A DNA stretch of 64,000 bases. Origin: Acidobacteriota bacterium (GTDB taxonomy: Bacteria; Acidobacteriota; Terriglobia; Acidiferrales; UBA7541). This document shows positions 1 to 9,896 of this stretch, one piece after another. How positions within the stretch are numbered: position 1 is the first letter of the stretch; every line of letters starts with the position of its first letter. Location of the stretch: NCBI GenBank assembly GCA_013289825.1, contig JABCZF010000005.1:62001-126000 (forward strand), given 5' to 3'. The notes beneath the pieces were generated by a model that did not search any database, had not been told where the DNA came from, and saw only the letters and a list, made by a program, of their open reading frames with translations. Made by a program: the position numbers and the translations under genes.

Positions 1-1
1 C

Positions 2-3000
2 GGCAAGCCGCAAGCCATCAAATCTTCTCCGCCTCCCGCGCCCGAGGAGACCCGCGCCAAAGGCGTGCTCCCCGAGCTTGATCCTCTCTTGCGCTGGGAA
101 ATTTCTCAGCCCGGAAACGTGCTTCGCGTTTTTGAACGCGGCGGACAGAAAAAAGCCGAGCTGGGCAATCCGAATCGCGAAGAAGACCCCGGCAAGCCTG
201 ACGACAAACTGAGCGACCGCGGCTTGGGCACGGAACTTCGCACCGATCCCGTGTTCCTCGGCTTGCAGAAAACGCGTCTGGTTGATCCGGTCATGTCGCT
301 CCCCGGGACCAACGATCATCCCGGCGACTTTCGAGCCAGCGGCTGCACCGCGTGCCACGTCATCTACGCAAACGATCGTGACCCGTCGCACTCAGGTTCT
401 TATGCACAATTCGGCCATTCCGGTTTTAGCGCCTCTTCTGATCCGACCATTCCCAGGAACCAGCCCGGACATCCGATCAAGCATGTTTTCACACGCTCCA
501 TTCCATCCAGCCAGTGCATGGTCTGCCACATCCATCCCGGCACCAACATGCTGACCACGTATTTCGGCCTGACCTGGTGGGACAACGAAATCGACGGCGA
601 GAAAATGTATCCGCCGCAACAACGCAATCCGTCGGAAGAGCAACGCTATCAATCTTTCCTCGGCAACCCGGAAGCCGCCGCTGCCCGCGGCCTCTGGAGC
701 GATGAGAAATTTCTCGAAAACCTCGGCAGCCCCGAATTCAATGCGAAATTGAAGACCACGCAATTCGCCGATTTCCACGGCCACGGCTGGGTGTTCCGCT
801 CCGTCTTCAATCACGACCGCAAAGGCAATTGGCTGGACCAGGAGGGCCGGCAAATCGCTTTCGATGATCCGGACCGCATCGGCAAAGCTGTCCATCTCGA
901 GGACATCCATCTCGAAAAAGGAATGCAGTGCAACGACTGCCATTTTGCGCAAGACAATCACGGCAACGGAAAAATCTACGGCGAACCTCGCGCCGCCGTC
1001 GAAATCGACTGCATCGATTGCCACGGCACAATTCGCAATAAAGCCACGCTCATTACTTCCGGCCCCGCCGCTCCAGAAGGTGGACGCCATCTCGACGCGC
1101 TGCGGACTCCGTGGGGCCTTCGCCGCTTCGAAAGGCGTTCCGATGGAGGCGTAACTCAGCGCTCCATGTCCGAAGAAAACAAGGAGTGGGAAGTTGTTCA
1201 AACCGCCGACTCTGTCACTCCGGGCAACGTACACTTCAGCATGAAATCGTTCCGCGCCAAGTTAATGGCCAAGGACGGCAGCGTGGCGTCAGAAATGCCG
1301 CAGGACGACGAACATCTCGCCCACGCCAATTCCTCCATGACTTGCTACTCCTGCCACACGTCTTGGACACCCACCTGCTTCGGCTGTCACTTGCAAATGA
1401 CGGCCAACGCCCGCAAGCCCATGCTTCACAACGAAGGCCTTACCACGCGCAACTACACCAGCTATAACTTTCAAGTCCTTCGCGACGACATCTACATGCT
1501 CGGCGTCGACGGCACGGTCACCGGTCATCGCATCGCCCCGGCGCGTTCCTCCTGCGCCATCCTGGTAAGTTCGCAGAATGCGAACCGCGACTGGCTCTAC
1601 TACACGCAGCAAACCATTTCCGCACCGGGTTTCTCCGGGCAAGCCTTCAGCACATTCGTTCCGCACACCGTTCGCGCCAAAGAAACGAAGCAATGCAGCG
1701 ACTGCCATGTTTCCGCTGCCAACGACAACAATGCCTGGATGGCTCAGCTCCTGTTACAGGGCACGAACTTCATGAATTTCATGGGCCGCTACGTTTACGT
1801 CGCCACCGGCAAGAAAGGCTTGGAAGCCGTGGCCATCGCTGAGCACGATGAACCCGAAGCCATCTACGGCAGCGACCTCCAGCGCATCGCTTATCCCGAC
1901 AACTACAAAAAGTTCGTCGATCATCGGCGCGAGCTTTCCATCGCGTCAAGCCACGAAGGCAACGTCCTCGACGTGCAAACGCGCGGCGAATACGCCTATG
2001 CGGCAACCGGCCCCGGCGGCTTCCGCGTCTATGACATCGCCAACATCGACAACAAAGGTTTCTCCGAGCGCATTACCACCGCGCCCGTTTCGCCCCTCGG
2101 CCAGCGCTTCTTCGTTACTACCAAGAATGCCGTGGCCGTGGCTTCGCCGACCACTCTGGGCGTCGACCCGCTCCGCCAGCGTCTTCCAGAAAACGAAGAA
2201 CAACCCATCCATCTCCTCTACGGTTTTCTCTATGTTGCGGACAGAGAAGAAGGCCTAGTCGTCATCGGCAATCCCGATCTGAAATCCAGCAGCCCCGGCG
2301 TCGGCACGCTGCTCGACGGCAACCCTGCCAACAACTTCCTCAAGCGCGCCCTGGCGTTCAATCCCAACGGGGTCCTGACCGGCGCTCGTCGCATCACCAT
2401 CGCCGGGACCTATGCTTACATCCTCACCGACAAATCACTCGTTATCGTGGACCTCGACAATCCGCTCGCACCGCGGGTCACCGCGACCATGCGCTCGCCC
2501 GAACTCGACAATCCTCGCGGAATCGCCGTGCAGTTCCGCTATGCCTTCGTTGTGGACCGCTACGGATTGAAAACGCTGGACGTGACGGACCTGGCGCACC
2601 CAAAGTTGGTCGAGAAAGGGCAGGTTGCGCTCGGTGATCCGCGAAATGTGTACGTGGCGCGAACCTACGCCTACGTTGCCGACGGAAGATTTGGCTTGTC
2701 TATTGTTGACGTCGAAAATCCGGAACAACCGCGCTACAACCAGGAATACAATGCGAACGGCGCGATTAACGATACCAACGACGTGAAAATCGGAATGGTC
2801 GCCGGCAGCACATTCGCTTTCGTCGCCGACGGACGAAATGGCCTTCGGGTTTTGCAAATTGTTTCGCCGTGGGACGATCCAGCGCACTTCTCCGGCTTTA
2901 GCCCGCGCCCTACGCCAAAGCTGATCGCCACGGCTCGCACCAGCGGTCCCGCGCTGGGCATTTCGAAAGGCATCGACCGGGACCGCGCCGTCGACGAATC

Positions 3001-3202
3001 CGGTAACCAACTCGCTGTGTTCGGCCGCCGCGGCGCCCGTCCCCTAAACCGCTCTGAAATGCAGCGCCTCTACCAACACTCCACCAACGGTGCGTTCTAT
3101 TCCGTCACCGACGAACCTGCCGAATCCTCCCCATCGGCCAGCAGTTCATCCTCATGGTCCTTTTTTGCCGGTGCCCGCCATTGGCTCCATTCTCTTTACT
3201 GA
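2..3202 (+). CDS. Multihaem c-type cytochrome with C-terminal LVIVD beta-propeller repeats (5' partial)
   Basis: The frame is open to the left edge, so the true start and signal peptide lie outside the window; the first possible start seen is a GTG at 65. Counting from that GTG, seven CXXCH haem motifs occur at about residues 94, 151, 289, 316, 427, 438 and 544 (CTACH, CMVCH, CNDCH, CIDCH, CYSCH, CFGCH, CSDCH). From about residue 575 on there are about seven repeats of the type AYVADG..GL.IVDV.NP, which is the LVIVD pattern predicted to form a beta-propeller in surface or secreted proteins. The end is serine-rich. The likely role is extracytoplasmic electron transfer or a redox enzyme with a propeller binding platform; the partner is unknown. 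The stop lies 10 nt before the next gene, suggesting co-transcription. Confidence 0.9.
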   Translation, partial: GKPQAIKSSPPPAPEETRAKGVLPELDPLLRWEISQPGNVLRVFERGGQKKAELGNPNREEDPGKPDDKLSDRGLGTELRTDPVFLGLQKTRLVDPVMSLPGTNDHPGDFRASGCTACHVIYANDRDPSHSGSYAQFGHSGFSASSDPTIPRNQPGHPIKHVFTRSIPSSQCMVCHIHPGTNMLTTYFGLTWWDNEIDGEKMYPPQQRNPSEEQRYQSFLGNPEAAAARGLWSDEKFLENLGSPEFNAKLKTTQFADFHGHGWVFRSVFNHDRKGNWLDQEGRQIAFDDPDRIGKAVHLEDIHLEKGMQCNDCHFAQDNHGNGKIYGEPRAAVEIDCIDCHGTIRNKATLITSGPAAPEGGRHLDALRTPWGLRRFERRSDGGVTQRSMSEENKEWEVVQTADSVTPGNVHFSMKSFRAKLMAKDGSVASEMPQDDEHLAHANSSMTCYSCHTSWTPTCFGCHLQMTANARKPMLHNEGLTTRNYTSYNFQVLRDDIYMLGVDGTVTGHRIAPARSSCAILVSSQNANRDWLYYTQQTISAPGFSGQAFSTFVPHTVRAKETKQCSDCHVSAANDNNAWMAQLLLQGTNFMNFMGRYVYVATGKKGLEAVAIAEHDEPEAIYGSDLQRIAYPDNYKKFVDHRRELSIASSHEGNVLDVQTRGEYAYAATGPGGFRVYDIANIDNKGFSERITTAPVSPLGQRFFVTTKNAVAVASPTTLGVDPLRQRLPENEEQPIHLLYGFLYVADREEGLVVIGNPDLKSSSPGVGTLLDGNPANNFLKRALAFNPNGVLTGARRITIAGTYAYILTDKSLVIVDLDNPLAPRVTATMRSPELDNPRGIAVQFRYAFVVDRYGLKTLDVTDLAHPKLVEKGQVALGDPRNVYVARTYAYVADGRFGLSIVDVENPEQPRYNQEYNANGAINDTNDVKIGMVAGSTFAFVADGRNGLRVLQIVSPWDDPAHFSGFSPRPTPKLIATARTSGPALGISKGIDRDRAVDESGNQLAVFGRRGARPLNRSEMQRLYQHSTNGAFYSVTDEPAESSPSASSSSSWSFFAGARHWLHSLY

Positions 3203-3212
3203 GGTCACGCCC

Positions 3213-4199
3213 ATGAATCGTCGCAAATTTCTCGGCTCGACACTGAAAGCCATCTCCTGCGTTTCTTGCGCTCCGTTTTACACGGGCGCGCTCCCCGCCC
3301 TGGTGCCGCAACAAAGTCCCTCCCTACCCCCGCGCTCCTCTAGCGTCCAGCGCCCGCAACTCGCCATCACGATAGATGACCCCCGCTTGAAACTCGAAGG
3401 CAATCTCCGATGGCCCGACGCGAACTCCCGTATCCTAAAAGCTCTCGAAAGCCGCAACCTCAGAGCTGCTCTCTTCGTCTGCGGCACGCGTGTCGACGAA
3501 TCCGAAGGCTCCAGGCTGCTCTCAGCCTGGGACCAAGCGGGCCACTCGATCTGCAATCATTCCTATTCACACTTGAACTACTGCGGTGCGACCTCCTACG
3601 CCGACTTTGCCGTCGATTTCCTGAAAAATGAAAAAATCATCGCGCCCTATCACAACAAAACTCTTCTCTTTCGCTACCCGTTCCTGAAAGAAGGCGATAC
3701 CGCCGACAAGCGCGACCGCTTTCGCGCACTTCTGGCAGAAAGCGGCTATCGCATCGGCCACGTCACCATCGACGCCTCCGACTGGTACGTCAACGAACGC
3801 ATGGCCGACCGCCTCGCGAAGCAACCCAACGCCAGTGTCCAGCCCTATCGCGATTACCTCGTCGCGCATCTTCTCGACCGCGCTTCCTTCTACCACCAGC
3901 TCGGGATCGACGTGCTTGGCCGCGACATACGCCACACGCTGCTCCTGCACTACAACACCCTAAACGCTCTCGTCCTCCCCGATGTGATGGCTGCCTTCGA
4001 GACCGCCGGCTGGCAATGGATCGACGCCTCCCTGGCTTTTCAAGACCAGGCCTTCCGCCTCCAGCCGAAAACACTTCCCGCCGGGGAGAGCCTGGTCTGG
4101 GCCCTGGCGGCAGAAACTGGTCGCTTCAAGGATCGGCTCCGCTATCCCGGAGAGGACGGCGTCTACGAGGAACCCAAGATGAAGGCCTTGGGTCTTTAG
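3213..4199 (+). CDS. Exported polysaccharide deacetylase-like (NodB fold) protein
   Basis: This 328-residue protein begins with a twin-arginine-like signal (NRRKFLGS followed by a hydrophobic stretch ending near ALPA). The ATG at 3213 was chosen because GAGG lies 8 nt upstream and the signal peptide starts there. NodB landmarks are AITIDDP (usual TFDDGP), the metal-binding HSYSHLN (H-x3-H) and a late LLLHY segment. Motif 1 is altered: the Gly after DD is Pro. The family removes N- or O-acetyl groups from polysaccharides with a divalent metal; here the substrate is unknown and the altered motif makes activity uncertain. It follows the multihaem gene by 10 nt and may share its transcript. Confidence 0.82.
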   Translation: MNRRKFLGSTLKAISCVSCAPFYTGALPALVPQQSPSLPPRSSSVQRPQLAITIDDPRLKLEGNLRWPDANSRILKALESRNLRAALFVCGTRVDESEGSRLLSAWDQAGHSICNHSYSHLNYCGATSYADFAVDFLKNEKIIAPYHNKTLLFRYPFLKEGDTADKRDRFRALLAESGYRIGHVTIDASDWYVNERMADRLAKQPNASVQPYRDYLVAHLLDRASFYHQLGIDVLGRDIRHTLLLHYNTLNALVLPDVMAAFETAGWQWIDASLAFQDQAFRLQPKTLPAGESLVWALAAETGRFKDRLRYPGEDGVYEEPKMKALGL

Positions 4200-4525
4200 A
4201 CCCCAGCCGCCTTGATGTTTCCAATATTTTTCACTTTTTCTTCGCTGTCGGTATCTCCTTCTAGACACGTCTTTTGTCCCTTTTCAGTACCAGAAATGGT
4301 CCCATCTCCTTTCCTTTGTATCTTTTAACCTTAGGACACATCTAATGTAGGTATAATGAGGCGTTCACCTTTTTAACGCATAGCACCCATCAAAATAATT
4401 CGTGGGGCCCCCCGGGTGAAGCAGGCTATGGTTGTAAACGTAGGGGGTACAGGCACCGCACCCAGGGCGGGCTGGCCTCGCTCAAGGCGAGCATCATATA
4501 GAGGCAGGCAAAGGGGTACTAGGAC
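4200..4525 (+). promoter_or_regulatory. Promoter -10 box and long, possibly structured leader of the HAD phosphatase gene
   Basis: There is no gene in this 326 bp gap. A perfect TATAAT lies at 4352-4357 with no good -35, so transcription would begin near 4364 and leave an untranslated leader of about 160 nt. The leader can form CTCGC/GCGAG (4477-4481 with 4487-4491, loop TCAAG) and the competing outer pair GCCTC/GAGGC (4475-4479 with 4501-4505). It also carries GGGTG and CACCC arms and a repeated GGGGTAC (near 4444 and 4513). This looks like a regulatory RNA, but I could not match it to a known riboswitch class. Confidence 0.45.
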
Positions 4526-5344
4526 ATGCTTAAGCATTATTTACTGGCAAGCGATTTTGACCAAACTCTGAGCTTTAACGACTCCGGAGTCGTTCTCTCA
4601 GAACTCATCGGCTTTCACGGGTTCCACGACAAGGTCAAGGGTCTTGCGGAGATGAACCTCGTTCAACAGGGCGCCGAACTCAGCTACCTGATTCTACATG
4701 ACCCGGAATTCCGCCGTGTGCGCCGCGAGCACCTTGTCGACACCGGCAAGCGCATCCGCCTAAAACACAACGTCGCGCTCTTCGCGCGCGCACTCGACAA
4801 TCTTGCCGACGGTTACAAGTTCCATTTCAATGTGATTTCCGCAGCTCCGCAGGAAATTATCCAGTCCGCGCTCGAAGGAATCGTCCCGCCGCAAAACATA
4901 TTCGGCACGCGCTTCCGCTACAACGATTCGACCGGTGAAGTCGAATCCATCATTCGCGCCTCGGCAGGATGGGGCAAGATCACCGTACTCGAAGAGCGCC
5001 GCGCCGAACTCAGCATCAGCCACGACCATATCATCTACATGGGCGACGGCAGTTCCGATATTCCCGTGATGATGCACGTCAATCAGCACGACGGCCTGAC
5101 CATCGCTGTCTCCGAAGCCAAGTTCATCACGCGCGTCGCAAAACGCACGGTCCTCAGCGATAACGCCATGAGCGTACTGGTCCCCGTGCTCGAAAAAGTC
5201 CTGAACTGGGACTCCGCACACATCCGGCGTTTGTTCAGTTCCTACGGTCTGAACCTGCTGGAATGGGACAAAGTGCGCACCGATATGCTCACCATTCAGG
5301 ATTCGGCTGAACCTATCGTCGTTTCTCAGGCCCAAGCCCACTAA
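4526..5344 (+). CDS. HAD-superfamily phosphatase (SerB/MtnX-like, C1-cap type)
   Basis: The protein has 272 residues. Motif I is DFDQTL, with the nucleophile and acid/base aspartates at residues 10 and 12. A threonine/serine motif II (NVISAAP) lies near residue 110, and motif IV is [10 protein letters not shown] near residue 172. The helical insert between motifs I and II fits the C1-cap phosphoserine phosphatase-like group. It is cytoplasmic with no signal peptide. The natural substrate (phosphoserine, a methylthio-ketose phosphate or another small phosphomonoester) cannot be told from the sequence. The gene stands alone behind an unusually long leader, so expression may be controlled at the RNA level. 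Confidence 0.82.
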   Translation: MLKHYLLASDFDQTLSFNDSGVVLSELIGFHGFHDKVKGLAEMNLVQQGAELSYLILHDPEFRRVRREHLVDTGKRIRLKHNVALFARALDNLADGYKFHFNVISAAPQEIIQSALEGIVPPQNIFGTRFRYNDSTGEVESIIRASAGWGKITVLEERRAELSISHDHIIYMGDGSSDIPVMMHVNQHDGLTIAVSEAKFITRVAKRTVLSDNAMSVLVPVLEKVLNWDSAHIRRLFSSYGLNLLEWDKVRTDMLTIQDSAEPIVVSQAQAH

Positions 5345-5459
5345 CTTCAGCCTCAAACGAAACGGGCGGCTATCCTCCTCGTCCCGATTCCAGACACCGT
5401 TCTCGGACTTCCGGTAGCACGGGCACTCCCGCCTGCCGCTTTCTGTACTCGCGCTTTGG

Positions 5460-5534
5460 CAGCACCCCATCTCTTGGTAGTCGTCGTCTCTGGACGCCTC
5501 GCAACAAGCGGCCACAGCCAAGATGGGGCACCAG
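5460..5534. repeat. Imperfect inverted repeat in the gap before the PfpI gene
   Basis: CACCCCATCTCTTGG near 5464 and CCAAGATGGGGCACC near 5519 form an imperfect inverted repeat (two-base insertion in one arm) about 50 bp apart. No ORF is convincing in the 262 bp gap. The repeat may be a dispersed intergenic element or a weak terminator for the HAD gene. Confidence 0.3.
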
Positions 5535-5606
5535 CAACACTGATTCACCACTTTTTTTGCACCGTTTTGGCGCGACCTCCTCGGTTACAATTCCCAGGGA
5601 GGTCAC

Positions 5607-6188
5607 ATGTCCAAGAAATCCATTCTCATGCTCGTTGGTGATTACGTCGAAGACTACGAAGCGATGGTTGCCTTCGAAGCGCTTCTGATGGTTGGCCACA
5701 CCGTCCATGCTGTCTGTCCCGGTAAAAAATCCGGCGACGTCGTTCCCACCTGCATCCACGATTTCGAAGGTGATCAGACGTATACTGAGAAGCGCGGCCA
5801 CAATTTCGCTCTCAACGCCACCTTCGACCACATCAAGCCTGAAGACTATGACGCCCTCATCATCCCTGGCGGCCGCTCGCCCGAATACCTTCGCCTCAAT
5901 CCACGCGTCATCGAAATCGTCCATCACTTTTCGAAGACCAACAAACCCCTCGCCGCCATCTGCCACGCCCCGCAAATTCTCGCCGTAGCCGACGTCCTCA
6001 AGGGAAAGAAGTGCAGTGCATACCCGGCCACCGGTCCGGACGTTACTCTCGCTGGCGGCACCTACGTAAGTCTGCCCATGACCGAAGCCCTCGTTGACGG
6101 CAACCTCGTCACCGGCCCGGCCTGGCCCGCGCTGCACTCCTGGCTCGCAAAGTTCCTCGGCGTCCTGGGCACGCAGATACAACCTTAA
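5607..6188 (+). CDS. DJ-1/PfpI family protein (class I glutamine amidotransferase-like)
   Basis: The protein has 193 residues with a strong ribosome site (GGGAGG 5 nt before the ATG). It keeps the family hallmarks: an early VEDYE glutamate, IPGGRSPEYLR in the middle, and the nucleophile elbow AICHAP with the conserved Cys-His pair near residue 118. PfpI/DJ-1 proteins act as glyoxalases/deglycases, chaperones or stress proteases; the length and motifs fit the PfpI branch better than catalase-associated forms. It is cytoplasmic. A TACAAT box lies about 20 nt upstream of the start. The precise reaction is not predictable. Confidence 0.88.
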   Translation: MSKKSILMLVGDYVEDYEAMVAFEALLMVGHTVHAVCPGKKSGDVVPTCIHDFEGDQTYTEKRGHNFALNATFDHIKPEDYDALIIPGGRSPEYLRLNPRVIEIVHHFSKTNKPLAAICHAPQILAVADVLKGKKCSAYPATGPDVTLAGGTYVSLPMTEALVDGNLVTGPAWPALHSWLAKFLGVLGTQIQP

Positions 6189-6313
6189 TTTGAGGGGAAC
6201 ACTGCGTCGCTCGGCGGTGGCGCCCGATATTTCTCGTTCGATCTGCACTTTCTTAATTTCTGCCATGCGCGGATAATTGTGGGTTCACCACTCCTCGGAA
6301 GGGGCTCTCGGTC

Positions 6314-7513
6314 ATGGCTAATATCAACACCAAAAAAGGCGTCATCGGTATCCTCACTGGCGGCGGCGACGTCCCCGGTCTCAATCCTGCAATCCGCGGC
6401 GTCACCATCCGCGCGCTTCATGAGGGCTATCAGGTTATCGGCTTCCGGCACGGCTGGGCCGGTCTCGTCGATATGGTCCGTGAAAAGGACTACGACAATT
6501 CCGACAATTTTCTGGTCCTCACGCAGGAAGTCGTCGACCGCGCCGCACGCACGGGCGGCACTTTTCTTCATTCTTCGCGCACCAATCCCGGTCGTGTCAG
6601 TAAGTCCAATGTTCCCGCTCACCTGAAAGACACGTTCACCGCGGAGAAAAACGATCTTACCTCCGAGGTCCTCAGGAATCTCGGGTGGCTGGGCATTGAT
6701 ACCCTCATCCCCATCGGGGGCGACGACACTCTAAGCTATGGCGTCCGCCTCCACAAAGAGGGTTTTAAGGTCATCGCCATCCCCAAGACCATGGACAACG
6801 ACGTCCCCGGCACGGACTATTGCATCGGCTTCAGCACCTGCGTGACCCGCACTTTACAGCTCGTCAATGACCTCCGCACGTCCGCGGGCTCTCATGAGCG
6901 TTTCATGGTTATCGAAGTCTTCGGCCGCTACGCCGGCTACACTGCGATGCTCCCCACCATGGCCGGCGCCGCCAACCGTTGCGTTATCCCCGAATACAGA
7001 TTCGATATCGAGCGCCTCACCGAGCTTCTCGTCAACGACCGCAATAAGAACCCCAGCCGCTACTCAACCGTACTGGTTTCCGAAGGCGCGATGTTCGAAG
7101 GGGGCGAAATGATTTTTGAGGGCGAGACGGCGGATGCCTATGGCCATAAGAAACTAGGCGGCATCGGAGATATCGTCTCGGACAAAGTTAAAGAACTCTC
7201 CAAGAAATTTAACAACGGCAAGACCATCGAAGTGGTTAACCAGAAGCTTGGCTACCTGGCCCGCTGCGGCGATCCTGACGTCGTGGACTCGATCGTTCCT
7301 ATGGCCTACGGCAATATCGCCCTCGAATTGCTCTTAAAGGGTATCCACGGCCGCCTGGTCGTGCTCCACAACGGCAGCTACGGCAACATTCCCATCGAAA
7401 CGATTACCTCCACCAAGAAAATTGTGGACATCCAGGAGCACTACAATACTGTGCGTCTCCGCCCGCAATTCTCCAGCTTTGAGGCCAAACCCTTGTTTCT
7501 CATGGGAAGCTAA
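6314..7513 (+). CDS. pfp: Phosphofructokinase of the pyrophosphate-dependent type
   Basis: This is a 399-residue PfkA-family protein. The GGGD loop at residues 16-19 and the substrate motifs GSHERFMVIEVFGR and PKTMDNDVPGTD are all present. Two diagnostic positions point to PPi rather than ATP as phosphoryl donor: GGDD at 135-138 (ATP enzymes have GGDG) and Lys158 of PKTMDND (ATP enzymes have Gly). The enzyme interconverts fructose 6-phosphate and fructose 1,6-bisphosphate and would work reversibly in glycolysis and gluconeogenesis. GGAAGGGG precedes the ATG. Donor specificity is inferred from signature residues. Confidence 0.92.
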   Translation: MANINTKKGVIGILTGGGDVPGLNPAIRGVTIRALHEGYQVIGFRHGWAGLVDMVREKDYDNSDNFLVLTQEVVDRAARTGGTFLHSSRTNPGRVSKSNVPAHLKDTFTAEKNDLTSEVLRNLGWLGIDTLIPIGGDDTLSYGVRLHKEGFKVIAIPKTMDNDVPGTDYCIGFSTCVTRTLQLVNDLRTSAGSHERFMVIEVFGRYAGYTAMLPTMAGAANRCVIPEYRFDIERLTELLVNDRNKNPSRYSTVLVSEGAMFEGGEMIFEGETADAYGHKKLGGIGDIVSDKVKELSKKFNNGKTIEVVNQKLGYLARCGDPDVVDSIVPMAYGNIALELLLKGIHGRLVVLHNGSYGNIPIETITSTKKIVDIQEHYNTVRLRPQFSSFEAKPLFLMGS

Positions 7514-7624
7514 CCGGCATTGCCAAAATTATTCTGGTCCGTCCTCCATTCCAGGCCTGCGCTCACGCCGTTTTGATTTTGCACAGAATTGTCTGACTGG
7601 AAAGATCTCAGCAGCCTGGAACGC

Positions 7625-8242
7625 CTAGCCCTTGGGCCTCTTGGCCATGTGAATAATCGGGAGCGTGAGCCCGTTTTTCAGAGGAACCTCGATATTCTCC
7701 ACGGCAACATATCCTTTGGCCCCGAACAGCTTAGCTCCCGTCAATGTCGCGCCCATTTCGTAGCTCGTAAAACCAACGGCGCGAGCCGCGGCTTCGCACG
7801 CTGCAAGGATTTTGCTGCCGACCCCGCGTCGCGCCCACGCCGGATGAATGAAGAACGCCCGGATCTTCGCCGCGTCGCGCTTGGGGTCCAGCAGGGTGTC
7901 CTCTCGCCCAGTCCAGTGATCGCTGCCATAAAGCGTCTTGCGCTTGCTCCAGCCTCCGCACCCGGCAATGACCCATCGCGATCCCGGATCGTTTTCCTTG
8001 GCGGTATTCTCTGCCTGTGACAACGCCTCAACCATCCTGGCTTCCGCAACAAGATAAGTCCCGTCGGCGATCAACTGACTGTCCACCCCAAACACCGATT
8101 CCAGCGCCCCTTCCATCTGCGCCGGAGTGTAGTCCTCTGCCTGCAGTTCCCGCACGGACGCTTCAATCAACCGCCGCAGCACAGGAATATCCGCTTTCGC
8201 GGCCTTTCTAATTCGAATCTCCACCGGGTTCGTCCGATTCAT
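7625..8242 (-). CDS. GNAT family N-acetyltransferase
   Basis: This 205-residue protein opens with IRIRKAAKADIPVLRRL, the usual beta1-alpha1 start of GNAT enzymes. The acetyl-CoA pyrophosphate loop is seen in FFIHPAWARRGVGSKIL (R/Q-x-x-G-x-G/A pattern), followed by the typical helix and a LFGAKGYV segment (motif B). Between motifs it has a charged insert (residues 70-105) unlike the shortest GNATs. The substrate is unknown. GAGGGAT lies upstream of the ATG. It converges with the phosphofructokinase gene and stands alone. Confidence 0.85.
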   Translation of the reverse strand: MNRTNPVEIRIRKAAKADIPVLRRLIEASVRELQAEDYTPAQMEGALESVFGVDSQLIADGTYLVAEARMVEALSQAENTAKENDPGSRWVIAGCGGWSKRKTLYGSDHWTGREDTLLDPKRDAAKIRAFFIHPAWARRGVGSKILAACEAAARAVGFTSYEMGATLTGAKLFGAKGYVAVENIEVPLKNGLTLPIIHMAKRPKG

Positions 8243-8336
8243 CCCGATCCCTCGTCGAGGAGGAATTTATCGCCGTTTGGACCCATCGTTCCCTGTCGAC
8301 TAAACCCTCGCTCCATCACTCGCCCGTCACAAGTCG

Positions 8337-8711
8337 CTATCCCTTGGCCCTGCCCTTCAACAATTTCGCAACTTTTTCAATCTCCTCCATCCTCTTGTAC
8401 ATATGCAGGGAGAACACCTCGGTCGTCCCGGTCTCGTCGACTTCCTGCTTCAGTTCGCTCGCTAACTGATACAAGCGATCGACTCCGGCGCGAAATTCTC
8501 TTTCGTTGAGCTTCAGTGCCGCTCGCTTGGCGCTCTGAGGATCGGGGGTAGTCCCATCCTTCTCCGCTGGGTTGTGAGTCTCGGCCGACGCCGGCGGAGT
8601 CGGAAAGGGCTTAGTGTTTCGCACCTGACTGAACCCAGTGCCATGCGCTGCGACCGAACAACTCGCCGCCGCGGCCAGCGTCATCAAGAACCTGCGCCTG
8701 GTTTCTCCCAT
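8337..8711 (-). CDS. Small exported protein of unknown function, helical
   Basis: I do not recognise a family. The 124-residue product starts with a twin-arginine-like signal (ETRRRFLMTLAAAASC) and a likely cleavage near GFSQ. A Pro/Thr-rich linker follows, then a charged, probably helical C-terminal half with heptad-like spacing (LYQLASELKQEVDE and KRMEEIEKVAKLLKG). The ATG at 8711 was chosen because GAGGAGGAG lies just upstream; an in-frame ATG at 8729 lacks this. The helical part resembles small periplasmic adaptor proteins but nothing specific can be claimed. Confidence 0.65.
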   Translation of the reverse strand: MGETRRRFLMTLAAAASCSVAAHGTGFSQVRNTKPFPTPPASAETHNPAEKDGTTPDPQSAKRAALKLNEREFRAGVDRLYQLASELKQEVDETGTTEVFSLHMYKRMEEIEKVAKLLKGRAKG

Positions 8712-8884
8712 GATCTCCTCCTCAACCATCCCTCTCCGCTCGCCCCATTCTGTCACTTGTTCCCCTGGTGTATCCAAGCATTTGTCTGGTCCGCCGCCCA
8801 CAAAACCGTCACTTGCCGCGCGCGGGCGTGTATCCGAAGCCCTGCGCAGCACATCCAACGGCTTGTGTTTTAGGAGAGAAGAAA

Positions 8885-9874
8885 ATGGCGCAACGTCATC
8901 TCGGCGAAAGTGGACCGCTGCTCTCCGCGCTCGGTCTGGGCTGCATGGGTATGTCCGAATTTTACGGCGCGCGCGACGACGCCGAATCCATCGCCACCAT
9001 TCACCGCTCGCTCGAGCTGGGCATGAATTTTCTCGACACGGCCGACGTTTACGGCTACGGCGACAACGAAATTCTGGTCGGCAAAGCCATTCGCGGCATT
9101 CGCGACAAAGTCTTCCTGGCCACAAAATTCGGAATCGTACGCGACAAGGCCAACGCCACTTTACGCGGCGTCAACGGATCACGTGCCTACGTGCGCTCGT
9201 GCTGCGACGCCAGCCTCAAACGCCTGGGCGTCGATACCATCGATTTGTACTACCAGCATCGCGTCGATCCCAACACTCCGATTGAAGAGACCGTTGGCGC
9301 CCTAGCCGAGCTTGTCCGCGAAGGGAAAATAAAATTTGTCGGTTTGTCCGAGGCCTCCGCCGAAACCATCCGCCGCGCCCACAGAATCCATCCCATCGCC
9401 GCCCTGCAATCGGAATACTCCCTCTGGACACGCGACCCCGAAGACAAAATTCGTCCCGCCACGCGCGAGCTAGGAATCGCTTTCGTGGCCTACAGTCCGC
9501 TAGGTCGTGGTTTTCTGGCCGGCCAGATCAAGCGCTTCGAAGATTTCGCCCCCGACGATTACCGACGCTTTTCGCCAAGATTCCAGGGCGAGAATTTCCA
9601 GAAGAATCTCGATCTGGTTGCGCGCGTCGAATCCATCGCCAAAGAAAAAAACTGCACCCCCGGCCAGCTAGTTCTGGCCTGGCTCCTCGCCCAGGGCAAC
9701 GACATCATTCCCATCCCCGGCACCAAACGCCGCAAATATTTGGAAGAAAACCATGGGGCACTGGGTGTGCAGCTTTCCGCCGCCGATTTAGCTCGCATCG
9801 ACGAGATCGCGCCCCACGGCGCTGCCGCCGGCCAGCGTTATCCGGAACACATGATGGCCCTCGTCAACAAATAA
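8885..9874 (+). CDS. Aldo/keto reductase
   Basis: This is a 329-residue NADPH-dependent oxidoreductase with a (beta/alpha)8 barrel. The catalytic tetrad is visible as Asp51, Tyr56 (FLDTADVYG), Lys81 (LATKFG) and His125 (YYQHRVD). The cofactor-binding end contains [15 protein letters not shown]. It resembles the YakC/IolS-like group that reduces aldehydes and ketones; substrate not predictable. AGGAGAG sits 6-7 nt before the ATG at 8885. It ends only 22 bp from the convergent decahaem gene. Confidence 0.92.
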   Translation: MAQRHLGESGPLLSALGLGCMGMSEFYGARDDAESIATIHRSLELGMNFLDTADVYGYGDNEILVGKAIRGIRDKVFLATKFGIVRDKANATLRGVNGSRAYVRSCCDASLKRLGVDTIDLYYQHRVDPNTPIEETVGALAELVREGKIKFVGLSEASAETIRRAHRIHPIAALQSEYSLWTRDPEDKIRPATRELGIAFVAYSPLGRGFLAGQIKRFEDFAPDDYRRFSPRFQGENFQKNLDLVARVESIAKEKNCTPGQLVLAWLLAQGNDIIPIPGTKRRKYLEENHGALGVQLSAADLARIDEIAPHGAAAGQRYPEHMMALVNK

Positions 9875-9896
9875 CCGTCGCGGCGCTGGCTGGTTT

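Noticed and set aside
3090..3212. An upstream start for the polysaccharide deacetylase-like gene
   Set aside because: It would overlap the multihaem gene by more than 100 nt and bury the signal peptide; the ATG at 3213 has a ribosome site and a twin-arginine-like start.
4364..4525. Assigning the leader to a known riboswitch (cobalamin, c-di-AMP, TPP, glycine)
   Set aside because: Short resemblances such as GGGTGAA were seen, but the conserved cores of these classes are not present together.
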